DNA from: Tridacna crocea
Lineage: Eukaryota; Mollusca; Bivalvia; Cardiida; Cardiidae
Assembly: GCA_943736015.1 (NCBI GenBank)
Contig: OX031060.1
Span: forward strand, 11,793,501 to 11,857,500
Length of the DNA: 64,000 nt
Direction: 5' to 3'
Below are positions 53,307 to 63,514 of this stretch, in pieces; the first letter of the stretch is position 1, and the number at the start of each line of letters is the position of its first letter. Made by a program: the position numbers and the translations under genes. The notes beneath the pieces were generated by a model. The model was not told the DNA's origin. It saw only the letters and a list, made by a program, of their open reading frames with translations, and made no database searches.

Positions 53307-53539
53307 CACCTCTCACCTCTGCTGAAGCATGTGAGAAAAGTAGTCGGTGGCTTTGGTAAGAAAACTGTGTAAGTACCGGTGTGAGAAAGCCAGGAAACAC
53401 ATGATATGACTTTAAGCTGTTAAAGTGGCGTTAAACTCCAACCAACAACAACAACATCAAAAAAGACTCGTTCTTTTTGCACACCTTTCCCTTTTTTGGC
53501 AAATATTTCCCCATATCAACCACAAGGTGATGAAATAAA

Positions 53540-54160
53540 CTCTATTTATTAATGTCTGTTTGACTGTATCCTATTCAAATACATAGCAATTCAGCGTATT
53601 GCAGGATTCTGTAAGATAAGAATTACTTGTGACACATAGAAAACACGAAAATGTACTTTGTACGTCTATTTGATTGGTAGATATCTCCTGCAGTTAAGCA
53701 TAAAAAATGTCAATCTTTAGCGACATAACCCTTGTACCAAAGAACCCTCTGCAAATAGTGTAGTTTGAGATCATTCTGACTTTCGACCTTCGCTATCGGA
53801 TATATGGAGATTTTTACGGGAAACAGAACTTTGAAGTTTCATCAATTGCAATGTTCACTTCTGGCAGGAATTTTTATTTTAGTTATAGATCTATAGTAGT
53901 GTAACATTTACTAGAAACAGAAATCAACAGATGCCATGTAAACTAAACTTACTTCATTCTATATACCATGTTGTGTCAGCATGGGATTAGAATTTGCTTC
54001 GGACATTCTGCCACATGCCTCCGTTCTTTCAAATATAGAATGATTCAAACATAGCTGTTTATTTGAAATTTTTGGCTGACTCTGGAAAAGGTGTCACAGT
54101 AGTTCTAATTGAACATTGTAGCAATCACATCTGTTACCTTTCTTGTCGTGTTATCAATCT
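53540..54160. other. Unassigned DNA
   Basis: No gene or repeat recognised. Confidence 0.4.
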
Positions 54161-54164
54161 TGGT

Positions 54165-54362
54165 CGGTATTTAGGCTACTTACCATTTATAAAATCACTA
54201 GTTAGTCTTATTCTCCACGATTTTCCAAATCTGAAAGTAGAAAAACTTCTGATTGGCCAAACCAAATGGTATGGCCAATCAAAAGTTGTGTTACATTCAA
54301 ATTAAAAATAAAAAGGGACAGTAAGACTAAGACAGTTCTTCAGAATGGTTAGTGAATACTAA
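54165..54362. mobile_element. FB1 foldback element, diverged
   Basis: TAGTCTTATTCTCCACGATTT, GATTGGCCAAACCAAATGGT and CAGAATGGTTAGTGAATAC keep the FB1 order. Confidence 0.65.
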
Positions 54363-54514
54363 GCCTGATTCAGATGTTTATAATACTATAGCCATCTGTG
54401 CTTAACTCCCTTTATTTACTGATCATTGTATGCAAATGTGTTCAACTGGGAAAGTGCTGTTGCAATGAGATGTATATATCATAAGCTAGAATTCCAGAAT
54501 CGAGCAACACCTAC

Positions 54515-54790
54515 CAACCTGCGTAGATCAGTTGGTAGAGCGTAGGACATGAGGGTGTGGATTATCTTCCCACTGCTGGCCATTTAAAGTTACCAATAGA
54601 CTTTCGGATGACACCTTAACTCGAGGTGCCGTGTAAGGGTGCTATACATCTTGCACGTTAAGAACCAGGCGGTGGGTTTTGCCCGGCATCTACGCTATCC
54701 CCTGTAACAATACTAAAAGTCATCAGGGGCGTCGCCCATATAGGCAACCGGTAGCGATGATGAATAAACCGAAATTCAATCAATCGATCG
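54515..54790 (+). mobile_element. tRNA-derived SINE (type S2)
   Basis: TAGATCAGTTGGTAGAGCG (A box), ACTTTCGGATGACACC (core), CAGGGGCGTCGCCCATATAG (3' part), then an AATC tail. Confidence 0.8.
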
Positions 54791-54799
54791 TGCGTCACC

Positions 54800-55245
54800 A
54801 GTCCGCGTAGCATCGTACGTAGAGCATAGAACTCTTGAAGGAGATGTGTCGGGTCAGTTGAGGGTGTGGGTTCGATCCCCACGGCTGGCCATCTAAAATT
54901 ACTAATAGTCTTTCGGATAAGACGTTAACCGAGGTCCCGTTAGACGGTACTATACACCGAGCACGTTCAAGAACTAGGGCCCGTATTCACCAACCATTCT
55001 TGAGAATATTCTTAGTCTTATTCTCTAAATTTGTAAGTAACACAACCTCTGATTGGCTAAACCAAATGGTTTAACCAATCAGAAGGTGTGTTGCATACAA
55101 AGGTAGAAAATTCTGGAGAATAAGACAAAGAATGTTCTCAAGAATTGTTGGTAAATACGGGCCCAGGCGTAACTTATGATGGGTTTCGTCCTGCATCTGC
55201 ACTATTTCCCGTAACAATACTAACAGTCTTCAGGGGCGTTACAGC
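54800..55245 (+). mobile_element. tRNA-derived SINE (type S2) split by FB1
   Basis: The B box GGTTCGATCCCC and core GTCTTTCGGATAAGACG lie before the FB1 insertion. CTGCATCTGCACTATTTCCC and CAGGGGCGTTACAG lie after it. Confidence 0.8.
54975..55166. mobile_element. FB1 foldback element inside an S2 SINE
   Basis: Ends GGGCCCGTATTCACC and GGTAAATACGGGCCC, centre GGCTAAACCAAATGGTTTAAC. Other S2 copies read AGAACCAGGCG across the site. The target duplication is unclear (possibly AGG). Confidence 0.82.
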
Positions 55246-55850
55246 CAAGCTTACACTCATCAAAATGAGACATCTTAGCCCCATGCGCACTATCTAACAA
55301 ATAGTAAAGACATTTACCTGCAGCATGAACTCATGGCGATCATGGCGATCTTGGAGATTTGCTAAAGCTTTATCTGTTAGTGTTCTTGGCGCTCTGCATG
55401 GCGATCTATGGCGCACCGTGAGAGCGCCGTAGATCGTTGCCTTGTGGAATGGGGGTTCTCATATCACTATCATAGCATTATCAGCAAAATATCAGTAAAA
55501 TAGCATATCATTTTCGCAAAGAGAAAGAAGTTAAGAATATACGAAATAAAGATACAACTTTCGTTCCGCATGACTTTGGAACTCTCTAAGGTGAAACAGA
55601 CTTTAAACCACAAGCATCAATGCAGAAAGTCCAGCTGTTTCCATGGCACGCTTAGTACTTTATATCTATAGTCACTTATTGATTTTTCGATTAAAAATGA
55701 ACAATTACTCTCTTGTTGGAGAGCAAAAACGATTTTTATGTTATAAAAGGGATGTTCAGAGAGCCACAGACAGAAAAAAAAAGAGTCTGACACTGATTAG
55801 AGGACCAATGTCAACACAATTATTGACCGACATCTCTTGATAGGCTTTCA
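55246..55850. other. Unassigned DNA
   Basis: A dyad GGCGATCTATGGCGCACCG / GAGCGCCGTAGATCG at about 55400-55435. Nothing else recognised. Confidence 0.4.
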
Positions 55851-55854
55851 AGGG

Positions 55855-56083
55855 TTTAAACCCTATACAAACTATCTCGACCTTTAACAACCACCAGAAA
55901 AGGGCCTTTTGAAAACTTTGTTGGGAAAAGGAGAAAATGCTGGTAACCAGCATTTTCTCCTTTTCCCACAAAATTTTCTACCCTTTCTGAAAACAAAATC
56001 CATATTTGATAATCGATTAATATGGCTTCTGTTCTTATGCTTTTACTTTGGACAAGTCTAGAATTTTTCAAAGGGTAAATTAA
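55855..56083 (+). mobile_element. TTAA-A MITE, diverged ends
   Basis: ACCCTATACAAACTATC to TTTTTCAAAGGGTAAATTAA, hairpin well kept (centre GGTAACC). Confidence 0.8.
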
Positions 56084-56330
56084 CCCACTAACCCATGCAC
56101 ACGATCTCCTGCAGCGATCCGCTTTTGAGGGAAAAAGCAAAATAAGAAATTTCTTTATTTCACACATTATTTTTTAAAAAGATTTCTACCACATTTAAAT
56201 GTTACTGATATGTATGTCATTTTTTTTTTGTTATATCCGATGCCATTAAGTTAGTTTAATAAAAAGAAATTGCCATAAGGTATTGGGTCTAATTGGACAG
56301 GAGCTGCGATGCTTTATGATAACAGGATTA

Positions 56331-56559
56331 TTAACCCTTTACCAAACAATCCCTGGTTTTTACGACCATCAGATAAAAGCCTTTGAAAACATTGTGGGAA
56401 AAGGAGAAAATGCTGGTAACCAGCATTTTCTCCTTTTCCCACAATGTTTTACTACCCTGCTGGAAACAAATTTTAATTTTTGAGTTACGTTTATTTTGTC
56501 GTCTGCAAGTGCTTTCATTTTGGACCAGCCGAAAGTTTTGTCGTTTGGGAAAGGGTTAA
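56331..56559 (+). mobile_element. TTAA-A MITE
   Basis: TTAA at 56331-56334 and 56556-56559, ends CCCTTTACCAAAC and GTTTGGGAAAGGG, hairpin with centre GGTAACC. Confidence 0.95.
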
Positions 56560-56814
56560 CGCTTGTGATGTTTAGCATTGGCATCATTTGTATAGAAAGT
56601 TTAAAGATGAATTCTGAATACGATCAATAAGAATTTATATCGATATTTAGAAACGTCAGAGAAATCAAAGATTTTTTTTTTTCATTAAAAAAAAATCAAA
56701 GAATAAATCATTAATTTTGTTATTTGTTGATTATTAGAGGCAAAATAAAAACCAATTGGAATTATTTATTGGTTTTCTTTCATGTGAGGTCAACGACTAA
56801 TGATTGATTGCTTG

Positions 56815-56935
56815 ATTTTGCGTTTATTTATCGTCGCCATCGGTTGATCATATGGGCGACGCCCCCCCGAGGGCTGCTACATTTGTCACGGAGGACGAAA
56901 ACCTAGCCTAACTTACACTTGGTTTCTTTCTATTT
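56815..56935 (-). mobile_element. S2 SINE, 3' fragment
   Basis: TTTATCGTCGCCATCGGTTG, then ATGGGCGACGCCCCC, matches the 3' part of 43950-44240. Confidence 0.75.
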
Positions 56936-57377
56936 ATGTCTGTTTACTTTGTTTAAATCTTTTTTTGTTCTGTATACCTACTGTTCAGTAGACAAATATA
57001 TGTGTGGCACTGTCAAGTAAAACTTAAATTATATTAAACATATATTTTGAATTTGCTGAAAGTGCCGCACACATATATTGTATAATATAGGTCCTTTTAC
57101 CATCTGTCATGCTTTCCAGATCTCGTGTTATTTCATGTTTATAAATTATTCTTTTTTGTGACTATGTTACAGCTGTGTACTTGTCCTGTAATAAACTTTT
57201 GTTCTGTTCTGTTCAGTTCTTAAACGTGTTTGTGTTATAGTACCGCTAAACAGGACCTAGTTCTAGTTCTTTATACGTAAGTAAAGGCCACCGGCCCAAA
57301 ATTCATGTTACATAATACAGTAACTGCAATTACAAGAGTTGCATACAAGCAATAAATGAAATTTAACTTACACACAC
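56936..57377. other. Unassigned DNA with a SINE scrap
   Basis: TATAGTACCGCTAAACAGGAC at about 57236-57285 resembles the S2 core reversed. Nothing else recognised. Confidence 0.4.
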
Positions 57378-57464
57378 TTAACTCTTTTTCACACAATCTA
57401 GATTTTTAACAACCTTTAAATCGATAGCGTTTGAAAACATTGTTGAAAAGGAGAAAATTGTAGG
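57378..57464 (+). repeat. TTAA-A left half
   Basis: TTAACTCTTTTTCACACAATC to GAAAAGGAGAAAATTG, then the next copy begins. Confidence 0.7.
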
Positions 57465-57694
57465 TTAACCCGTTACCACACAATCCCTACTTTTGACGCC
57501 CCTGAGAAAGAGGCCTTTTGAAAACACTGTGGAAAAAGGAGAAAATGCTGGTAACCAGCATTTTCTCCTTTTCCCACAGTGTTTTATACCCTTCCTAAAA
57601 CAAACTTCAATTTATCAGTCACCTTTATTTTGTCGTTTGCAAATGCTTTCAATTTGGACCAGTCTAAAGTTTTCTCGTGTGGTAAAGAGTTTAA
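57465..57694 (+). mobile_element. TTAA-A MITE
   Basis: TTAA at 57465-57468 and 57691-57694, ends CCCGTTACCACAC and GTGTGGTAAAGAG, near-perfect hairpin with centre GGTAACC. Confidence 0.93.
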
Positions 57695-57696
57695 TG

Positions 57697-57830
57697 TCTC
57701 ATCCGAAAGATTATTAGTAACTTTAGATGGCCAGGCGTGGAGCTTCATCTACATCCTCAACTAACCCGAAGTTCCATGTATACATTCGAGTCCAACGCTC
57801 TACCACTTGAGCTACATCGGCTAGCCACGA
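57697..57830 (-). mobile_element. S2 SINE, 5' fragment
   Basis: GTCTCATCCGAAAGATTATT to CTCTACCACTTGAGCTAC, the reversed head and core. It abuts the TTAA-A copy. Confidence 0.75.
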
Positions 57831-57957
57831 CCAATGATTATAAACACAAACTTTATTGAGGGTCAATGCTAGAAAAGGGTGATCATTGGATAACTAGCAG
57901 ACCCTGTGGCATCGAGATGATTACTTCTTCGTAATGCGATAATAATGGGGTTATCCG

Positions 57958-58580
57958 TCTTACTCTTCACAAACGACAAAATTTTGAACTTCGCCAGATT
58001 GAAAGAATTCGCAGACGACAAATCTTTTGAGGTCGAAAAGAAGATTGCTAAAATTGAAATGTAAAGAAGACACTGTAGGACAAGGGGAAAATGCTGACTG
58101 CCTTATCAGAAATTTTCTCATTTTCCGCACAAAGTTTTTCCAGATCGGTTTTTTTTTTTCTTATGGTCATGAGACCTGATCCAAATATACTTAATCCATG
58201 CTCTGTATCATCCTCGGATACCCCGGGATCTCCCCATTTGCTACGCTACATCGACCCCTGGGACAATTGACTAATAAAACTTTGAATCAGCCGCCGAAAA
58301 TCGATACGAAACGTCATAGCGTACAGTACACTCACCCATCATAAAATGATGATGGAACCAATGAAAAGCCAGCATTCGGCCAGCGGTAAAGCGAGGGAAA
58401 TTCAATCAATTGTCCCAGGGGTCGATGTAGCGTAGCAAATAGGGAGACCACGGGGTATCCGAGGATGGCTCTGTATGTGCTTGTCCAAATCCAGAGACGT
58501 TCAAATTAAAAGTGACTGAAAATTTGAAATTGGTTTTGTGAAGGGTAGAAAACATTGCGAGAAAATGCTGGCAGCCACGA
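57958..58580 (-). repeat. Decayed TTAA-A pieces around the hAT-like element
   Basis: CTCTTCACAAACGACAAAATT to CCGCACAAAGTTTTTCC (57958-58150), and TTGTCCAAATCCAGAG to AAAACATTGCGAG (58478-58580), both reversed. Confidence 0.6.
58201..58476. mobile_element. hAT-like MITE, 260 bp, long terminal inverted repeats
   Basis: Perfect 8-bp target duplication CTCTGTAT at 58201-58208 and 58469-58476. Inverted repeats of about 60 bp begin CATCCTCGGATACCCCGGG and match with few changes. An 8-bp duplication is typical of hAT and a few other superfamilies. No ORF of note inside. Confidence 0.88.
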
Positions 58581-58599
58581 GTGAAAATATAACCATAAA

Positions 58600-58815
58600 T
58601 TTCGATCTTTTACCGAAAAAAAAATATATACATATATTCTATTTATTTCATGCTTTTAATCCTTTCTTGGAGGAGCTTTATCAAAATCAGGTACCGTTCT
58701 TTTCCGTTATTCCCCGTGGAGTACCCCTCCCCCATAGCAACGCATCACAATATTACGACAAGCTCGAGAAATGTAAGGTAAATGACGTCATATTTCCATC
58801 TGGTTGCGAGACACG
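58600..58815 (+). repeat. Repeat N, copy 2
   Basis: TTCTATTTATTTCATGCTTTT, GTTATTCCCCGTGG and TTTCCATCTGGTTGCGAG match 32795-33010. Confidence 0.7.
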
Positions 58816-59127
58816 CGCAATTAACCTAGGCAACAAGAACATGAAAATCAGTATTTTCATTTGTGGTACCAGTGTAAGATCGAAAAAAAAAATCACTGCT
58901 ATTTCTCGATTTCCTACCTGAAAGCATGAAATAAATAATTTTCTCCTTTCGTTGGTGGTGAGAGGGTGATAAAAGCAAATGAAACGTATCTCCTGTGTTA
59001 GGTTACCATCAAATGGCGTCCAGTATGAACCAAAGACTATACAATTGGACCTAGGCAGTCTGATCTTGACAGAAAATTGCCCGAAAAGGATACATACGTT
59101 GCACGTCGGCCATTGTTTTAGTAAAGG

Positions 59128-59310
59128 AGTTAGTGCTTTACCAAACACTCCCGACTTTATCGTCCTTTCAAGTGAGAAAGAAAGCTCAAGTGAGAAAGAA
59201 AGCTTTTAGAAACCTTGTCAGTAGAGGAAAAGATGCAGGTAACCAGCATTTTCTCCTTTACCCACAATGTTATTTCCCCTTCCAAAGCCAAATAATATCG
59301 TTTGAATCAT
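59128..59310 (+). mobile_element. TTAA-A MITE, right part lost
   Basis: GCTTTACCAAACACTCCCG to CCAAAGCCAAATAATATCG. A 20-bp stretch (CAAGTGAGAAAGAAAGCT) is doubled at about 59168-59205. Confidence 0.75.
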
Positions 59311-59750
59311 ATGGCTTGCAGTCCGCGCAGGCTTATCCGAGACGGCACTTTATGACTACATTACCTTTTGTGCTGTGTACATCAGACTTGCGTAAAACAA
59401 CAACAAATATATATTAACTCTTTACTAAATGACAAAAAATTGGACCGGTCCAAATTGAAAGGATTTGCAGACGACAAATTAGATGTAACTGAAATGATGA
59501 TTTTTGTTTTGGATGGGGAATAAAACATTGTGGGAAAGGGAGAAAATGCTGGTTACCAGCATTTTCTCCATTTCCCACAGTACTTTCAAAAGGCTTCTTT
59601 CTCAGGGGGGCGTCAAAAGTAGGGGTTGTGTGGTAATGGGTTAAAACGGAAATTTTCCTTTCGGATAGCCTTTGCAGTCCGCGCAGGCTGATCCGAGACG
59701 ACGATTTACGCAAATGTCCGAAATCCCCTTTTCACGTGTTGCAAGTCATA
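59310..59750 (-). mobile_element. GC2 repeat pieces interrupted by TTAA-A
   Basis: GCAGTCCGCGCAGGCTTATC to GACTTGCGTAAAACAAC on the left, and AAACGGAAATTTTCC to CCCCTTTTCACGTGTTGCAAG on the right, with the reversed TTAA-A between. Direction shown is approximate because GC2 is nearly symmetric. Confidence 0.78.
59414..59644 (-). mobile_element. TTAA-A MITE inside GC2
   Basis: TTAA at 59414-59417 and 59641-59644, reversed, with a near-perfect hairpin (GGTTACC, the common polarity once reversed). Confidence 0.92.
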
Positions 59751-59853
59751 TGATGATGACCTGTTGTTTGCAAGTATCCTCGATTTAGGCGAGTCTAAAT
59801 ATTTTTTTTGTGTCGTAAAGTGTTCATGCAAAATTAGAAATCCTCCAACTCAA

Positions 59854-60082
59854 TTAACCCATTACCACACAATCCCTACTCTTGACGACCCTGAGAAAGA
59901 AGCCTTTAGAAAACATTGTGGGAAAAGGAGAAAATGCTGGTAACCAGCATTTTCTTCTTTTTCCATAATGTTTTCTACACTTTACAAAACAAATTCCAAA
60001 TTTTCAGTCACTTTTATTTTGTCGTCTGCAAATGCTTTCGATTTGGACAAACCTAAAATTTTGTCGTTTGGTAATGAGTTAA
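59854..60082 (+). mobile_element. TTAA-A MITE
   Basis: TTAA at 59854-59857 and 60079-60082, ends CCCATTACCACAC and GTTTGGTAATGAG. Confidence 0.92.
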
Positions 60083-60144
60083 AGGAAGGATTCCAGGAAA
60101 CTGTTTTATCTCTCGCGTAGAAAATGATCGTTAAAACCATTTGA

Positions 60145-60371
60145 TTAACTCTTAACCAAACGACAAAATTTTAGACTTGTCCTAATTGAAAGCATCTGCA
60201 TACGACAAAAGAAACGTGACACAATAATTGAAACTTGACTTTAGAAGAGAAAAACATATATATTGTGGCAAAAGGAGAAAATACTGATTACCCGCATTTT
60301 CTACTTTTCCGACAATGATTTTAGAAGGTTTCGTCCTCGTAAAAATCAGGTATCGTTTGGTAAACGGTTAA
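60145..60371 (-). mobile_element. TTAA-A MITE
   Basis: TTAA at 60145-60148 and 60368-60371, reversed. Hairpin partly decayed. Shares the right TTAA with the next copy. Confidence 0.88.
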
Positions 60372-60596
60372 CCCATTACCACACAATCCCTACTTTTGAC
60401 GCCCCTGAGAAAGAAGCCTTTAGAAAACATTGTGGGTAAAGGAGAAAATGCTGGTAACCAGCATTTTCTCCTTTTCCCACAATGTTTTTTACCCTTCACA
60501 AAACAAATTTCAAATTTTCAGTACCTTTTATTTTGTCGTCTGCAAATGCTTTCACTTTGGGCCAGTCTAAAATATTGTCGTTTGGTAATGAGTTAA
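60368..60596 (+). mobile_element. TTAA-A MITE
   Basis: TTAA at 60368-60371 and 60593-60596, centre GGTAACC. Confidence 0.93.
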
Positions 60597-60670
60597 ACGG
60601 ATTGCGCAGGCTGACCTGAGTCGACACCTTTCTCAGATGCAACAAGCCCCCTTTTCACAGAGCTTGGCTC
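60597..60670 (+). repeat. GC1 fragment
   Basis: CGGATTGCGCAGGCTGACC to TTCTCAGATGCAACAAGCC, the right half only. Confidence 0.55.
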
Positions 60671-61136
60671 ATGTATTTTGGTTTTCTGTTTCAATGCAGC
60701 TTTATAAAAAAACAAGCAACGAGACAGCCAAAATCTGATTTATTCCATATTTTCTCTCGTACAGAAACGATATTTAGAAGAAAAGCATTAAGACAACCCG
60801 TAAATTTTTGAAGGCCTAATTTGATTTGAGGATTCTGTCATACTTTTTGTCGCTCAACTTTGCCATTTAATGCCGTTTTGAATGCTTTTGGGAAATGGAG
60901 TGTTTTCTGCGCATATGGGTTTTTGAATCGCTTGAAAATGCGAAATGACAAATAGTTAAGAATTTCTTTCGTCGACTTAAAAACGGGAAACAGGCTGAAT
61001 GTTTCTTTTTAGTTTAAAAAGTGGAGCCAAGCTCTTGCAAAACGGGGTATAATATATTTCTGTGATGAATTATACTGTATAAGTTATCACATAAATATTG
61101 ATCTATACGAGGGGTGATCAGAAGAACGTGAACCAG
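60671..61136. other. Unassigned DNA
   Basis: TACGAGGGGTGATCAGAAGAA at about 61108 resembles a mariner-type end and might belong with 61430-61560. Too weak to call. Confidence 0.3.
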
Positions 61137-61414
61137 TGCCGGTGTAATGCAAAAAAATGACCCTCCCTTACAAAATGACCCATGGATCATTTCACGACAT
61201 AGAGGAATGATCCAGATCACTATTTTACGTAGAGAAATGACCCTCTCATTTCACTACATAGAGGAATGACCTGGGCCATTATTTTACGTAGAGAAATGAC
61301 CCTCTGGGTCATTTCTCTACGTAGAATAATGACTCAGGTCATTGTCCTACGTAGTGAAATGACCCGTGGGTCATTTTGTAAGGGAGGATCATTTCTCTGC
61401 ATTACACCGGTATC
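61137..61414. repeat. Large palindrome built from ATGACC motifs
   Basis: CCGGTGTAATGCAAAAAAATG and CCTCCCTTACAAAATGACCC at the left are mirrored by GGGTCATTTTGTAAGGGAGG and CTGCATTACACCGG at the right. The middle repeats TACGTAGAGAAATGACC with short spacers. It may be a foldback transposon lying in a mariner-like remnant. Confidence 0.85.
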
Positions 61415-61754
61415 GAAATATTGTTATAAAAAACACTTTGGAGTGTTCACTATTTTTGAAAGTAACCTCCTCTGAGTTCAATGCACTTATTCATTCTTGA
61501 TTGTCATGAGCGAAGCACGTCTTGGAGAGAGTCAGGGGGCGCGTCATGTGACGTTACCATCAAAGACCCGGCCATAGCGAATGTTAGCTCCTCTCTGCTC
61601 TCGTAGTGCATGCCACATAGAGAATCTTTCAAAACAGGAACTAGTCAGAGGACACATGGAGTCAGGACTAAATTATACGGAGCGTTTGCAAGTGTTTCCA
61701 TGTTTAGTTTTTGCAAAGTGTACAGTACAAGTGTGGCTCTGTAAGGCAGTGCAA

Positions 61755-61888
61755 GTCTACTGTAAGACAAACTCGAATGAAGTCGTAAAGTGCCGTCTCG
61801 GATCAGTCTGTGCATACTGCGTAGGCTGATCCGCAACGATACTTTACGCAAATGTATGAATGTCCCGTTTCGCATGTTGCAAGCCTAG
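61755..61888 (+). repeat. GC2 repeat, right half
   Basis: AAGTCTACTGTAAGACAAAC to CCCGTTTCGCATGTTGCAAGCC with one GC stem. Confidence 0.7.
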
Positions 61889-62156
61889 TGTTCACTGTAT
61901 TTTCACGTTTGGTCTGTTCGAAACAAACTTTCGATTTTACAAAGTAGCTTTCCAACTGTATATTTTATGTGAAAGCTGTAAGCGTTTAGACAGACGGCGA
62001 GGAAACCACTAATTTAGAATAATTTCCGTCTGCAAACCCCAGTAGTGTATGCTGTAAATTTATTAACTTCCAGACTAATACTTATAAGTGTTGAATTTGC
62101 AGCGTTTTTCTTAAATTGAAGATGATATTGCTGGTGCTAAATTCGCCGTATCTTCT

Positions 62157-62388
62157 AACTCTTAACCAAACGACAAATTAAAAAATATAGATTCGTCAGA
62201 ATTCGAAAATGTTGCAGACGACAATTTAAGTGCGGATCTTTTGATTGAATTCTTCCTTAAAAGGGCAAAAAACATTGTGTGAAAAGGAGAAAATGCTCGT
62301 TATCAGCACGATGTTTTCAAACCATCATGTCTGACAGCATTCTTCTTCAGTGTCTTAAAACCTCAATATTTTTTGGTAAGGGATAACG
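62157..62388 (-). mobile_element. TTAA-A MITE, decayed hairpin
   Basis: CTCTTAACCAAACGACAAATT to TTTTTTGGTAAGGG, reversed. The stem is shortened. Confidence 0.75.
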
Positions 62389-62642
62389 TAATTAACGCAA
62401 TGTAAATCTAAGCATTCCGCTGTATTTTTTCCTTTTGTCTCATTGTTTACGTATGTATTTATGTAACAGATTTTTGTCCACCTTAATTATCCATTGAAAA
62501 CAATTATATTTTCAAAGCCTTATGCCACATATTTGTCTCTGTAAGCCAATGAGTGCACAAGAGGACAACACAATATACACGCCATGGCAATGTGATATAG
62601 AAACGATTACATGTCAGCAGCACTCTAAGAAAAGCTCGCTTA

Positions 62643-62871
62643 ATTAAACCATTACCACACAATCCCTACTTTTGACGACCTTGAGAAAGACGCCTTTAGA
62701 AAACATTGTGGAAAAGGAGAAAATGCTGGTGGCCAGCATTTTCTCCTTTTCCCACAATGTTTTCTATCCTTTCTAAATCAAATTTTAATTTTCAATTCAA
62801 ATTTATTTAGCCATCTGCAAATGCTTTCAATTGGGACAATTACAAAAGTTTGCCGTTCGGTAAAGAGTTAA
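62643..62871 (+). mobile_element. TTAA-A MITE
   Basis: TTAA at 62643-62646 and 62868-62871. Stem centre GGTGGCC, arms otherwise matched. Confidence 0.92.
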
Positions 62872-62984
62872 TTAAATTAAACGATTTCGTAATGCCGATA
62901 CCAAGAAAGTCACCTCATTATATGTATCCGATTGTCTAAGAACAAAATGAGCTATGGTACAGAATGGTCCATGAATGTGCATGC

Positions 62985-63070
62985 AGGGTCTTTACCAAAA
63001 GTAAAAAGTTTCGATCCACGACAACCTGCGCTCTCTTGATGGAGCGATACTCTTTGCAGATGCATTAGAT
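62985..63070 (+). repeat. GC1 fragment
   Basis: TTTACCAAAAGTAAAAAGTTT and CGATACTCTTTGCAGATGC. Stem partly lost. Confidence 0.5.
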
Positions 63071-63514
63071 TGCCTATTCAGAGAGTATGAATCGTGGACA
63101 TGAAATTCCCTAAGAGCCTTACATGACAATGAAAATCCTTTGGAAGTTTGTCAAACGCCCAGTCATTCATTTATTTATATTCAAAGAGATGAGAAGTATA
63201 AATTATGTATAGTGTTACTCTCACGGGGGCTTTACCTAAATGTCATGTCTTCACCGCTAACACGGCGTAAATGTGTAGTTGAGCTTGCATTACCAGCAAA
63301 GTCCTCAGTGTACATTTCTGTTGGCTTGAACAATTTTCCATTTCATCTTTTTACAATTTCTTGAATTAATACGAGAAAAAGAGCGCCAACGAAATTCTGC
63401 CTTAGATCTTCTCCTTAGATCTGTTTGCTTAATGAATAATTTCATGTATTTGAGATATCATTTGCAACCTAGGTAAATTAATGTAACAAATCTTTTCTGA
63501 AATTCATTATATAA
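63071..63514. other. Unassigned DNA
   Basis: A 74-codon ORF (63140-63364) has no recognisable domain. Confidence 0.35.

Larger units (their letters stand above)
46954..53469 (+). mobile_element. tRNA-derived SINE (type S1) split by the LTR element
   Basis: The head at 46967-47069 has an A box (GGTGGCTCAGTGGTGAGCG) and a B box (GTGAGTTCGATACC). The body and tail at 53307-53456 end GGCGTTAAACTCCAACCAAC followed by AAC repeats. The 13-bp target duplication TCAAAA(G/A)AGACTC lies at 46954-46966 and 53457-53469. Unsplit length is about 250 bp. Confidence 0.88.
46912..53539. mobile_element. Hairpin element holding the nested SINE and LTR element
   Basis: Arms 46912-46953 and 53498-53539 are reverse complements at 39 of 42 bases (GGCAAATATTTCCCC, then CACAAG and GATGAAATAAA). 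Without the nested insertions the loop would be only about 30-40 bp. Confidence 0.75.

Noticed and set aside
58538-58921. 127-codon plus-strand ORF and the overlapping 131-codon minus-strand ORF
   Set aside because: Both lie in repeat N and a TTAA-A remnant, and they overlap each other. The other copy of repeat N does not keep the frame.
61108-61560. A mariner transposon around the ATGACC palindrome
   Set aside because: Only weak similarity of the flanking sequence to mariner ends. No transposase reading and no TA duplication could be confirmed.
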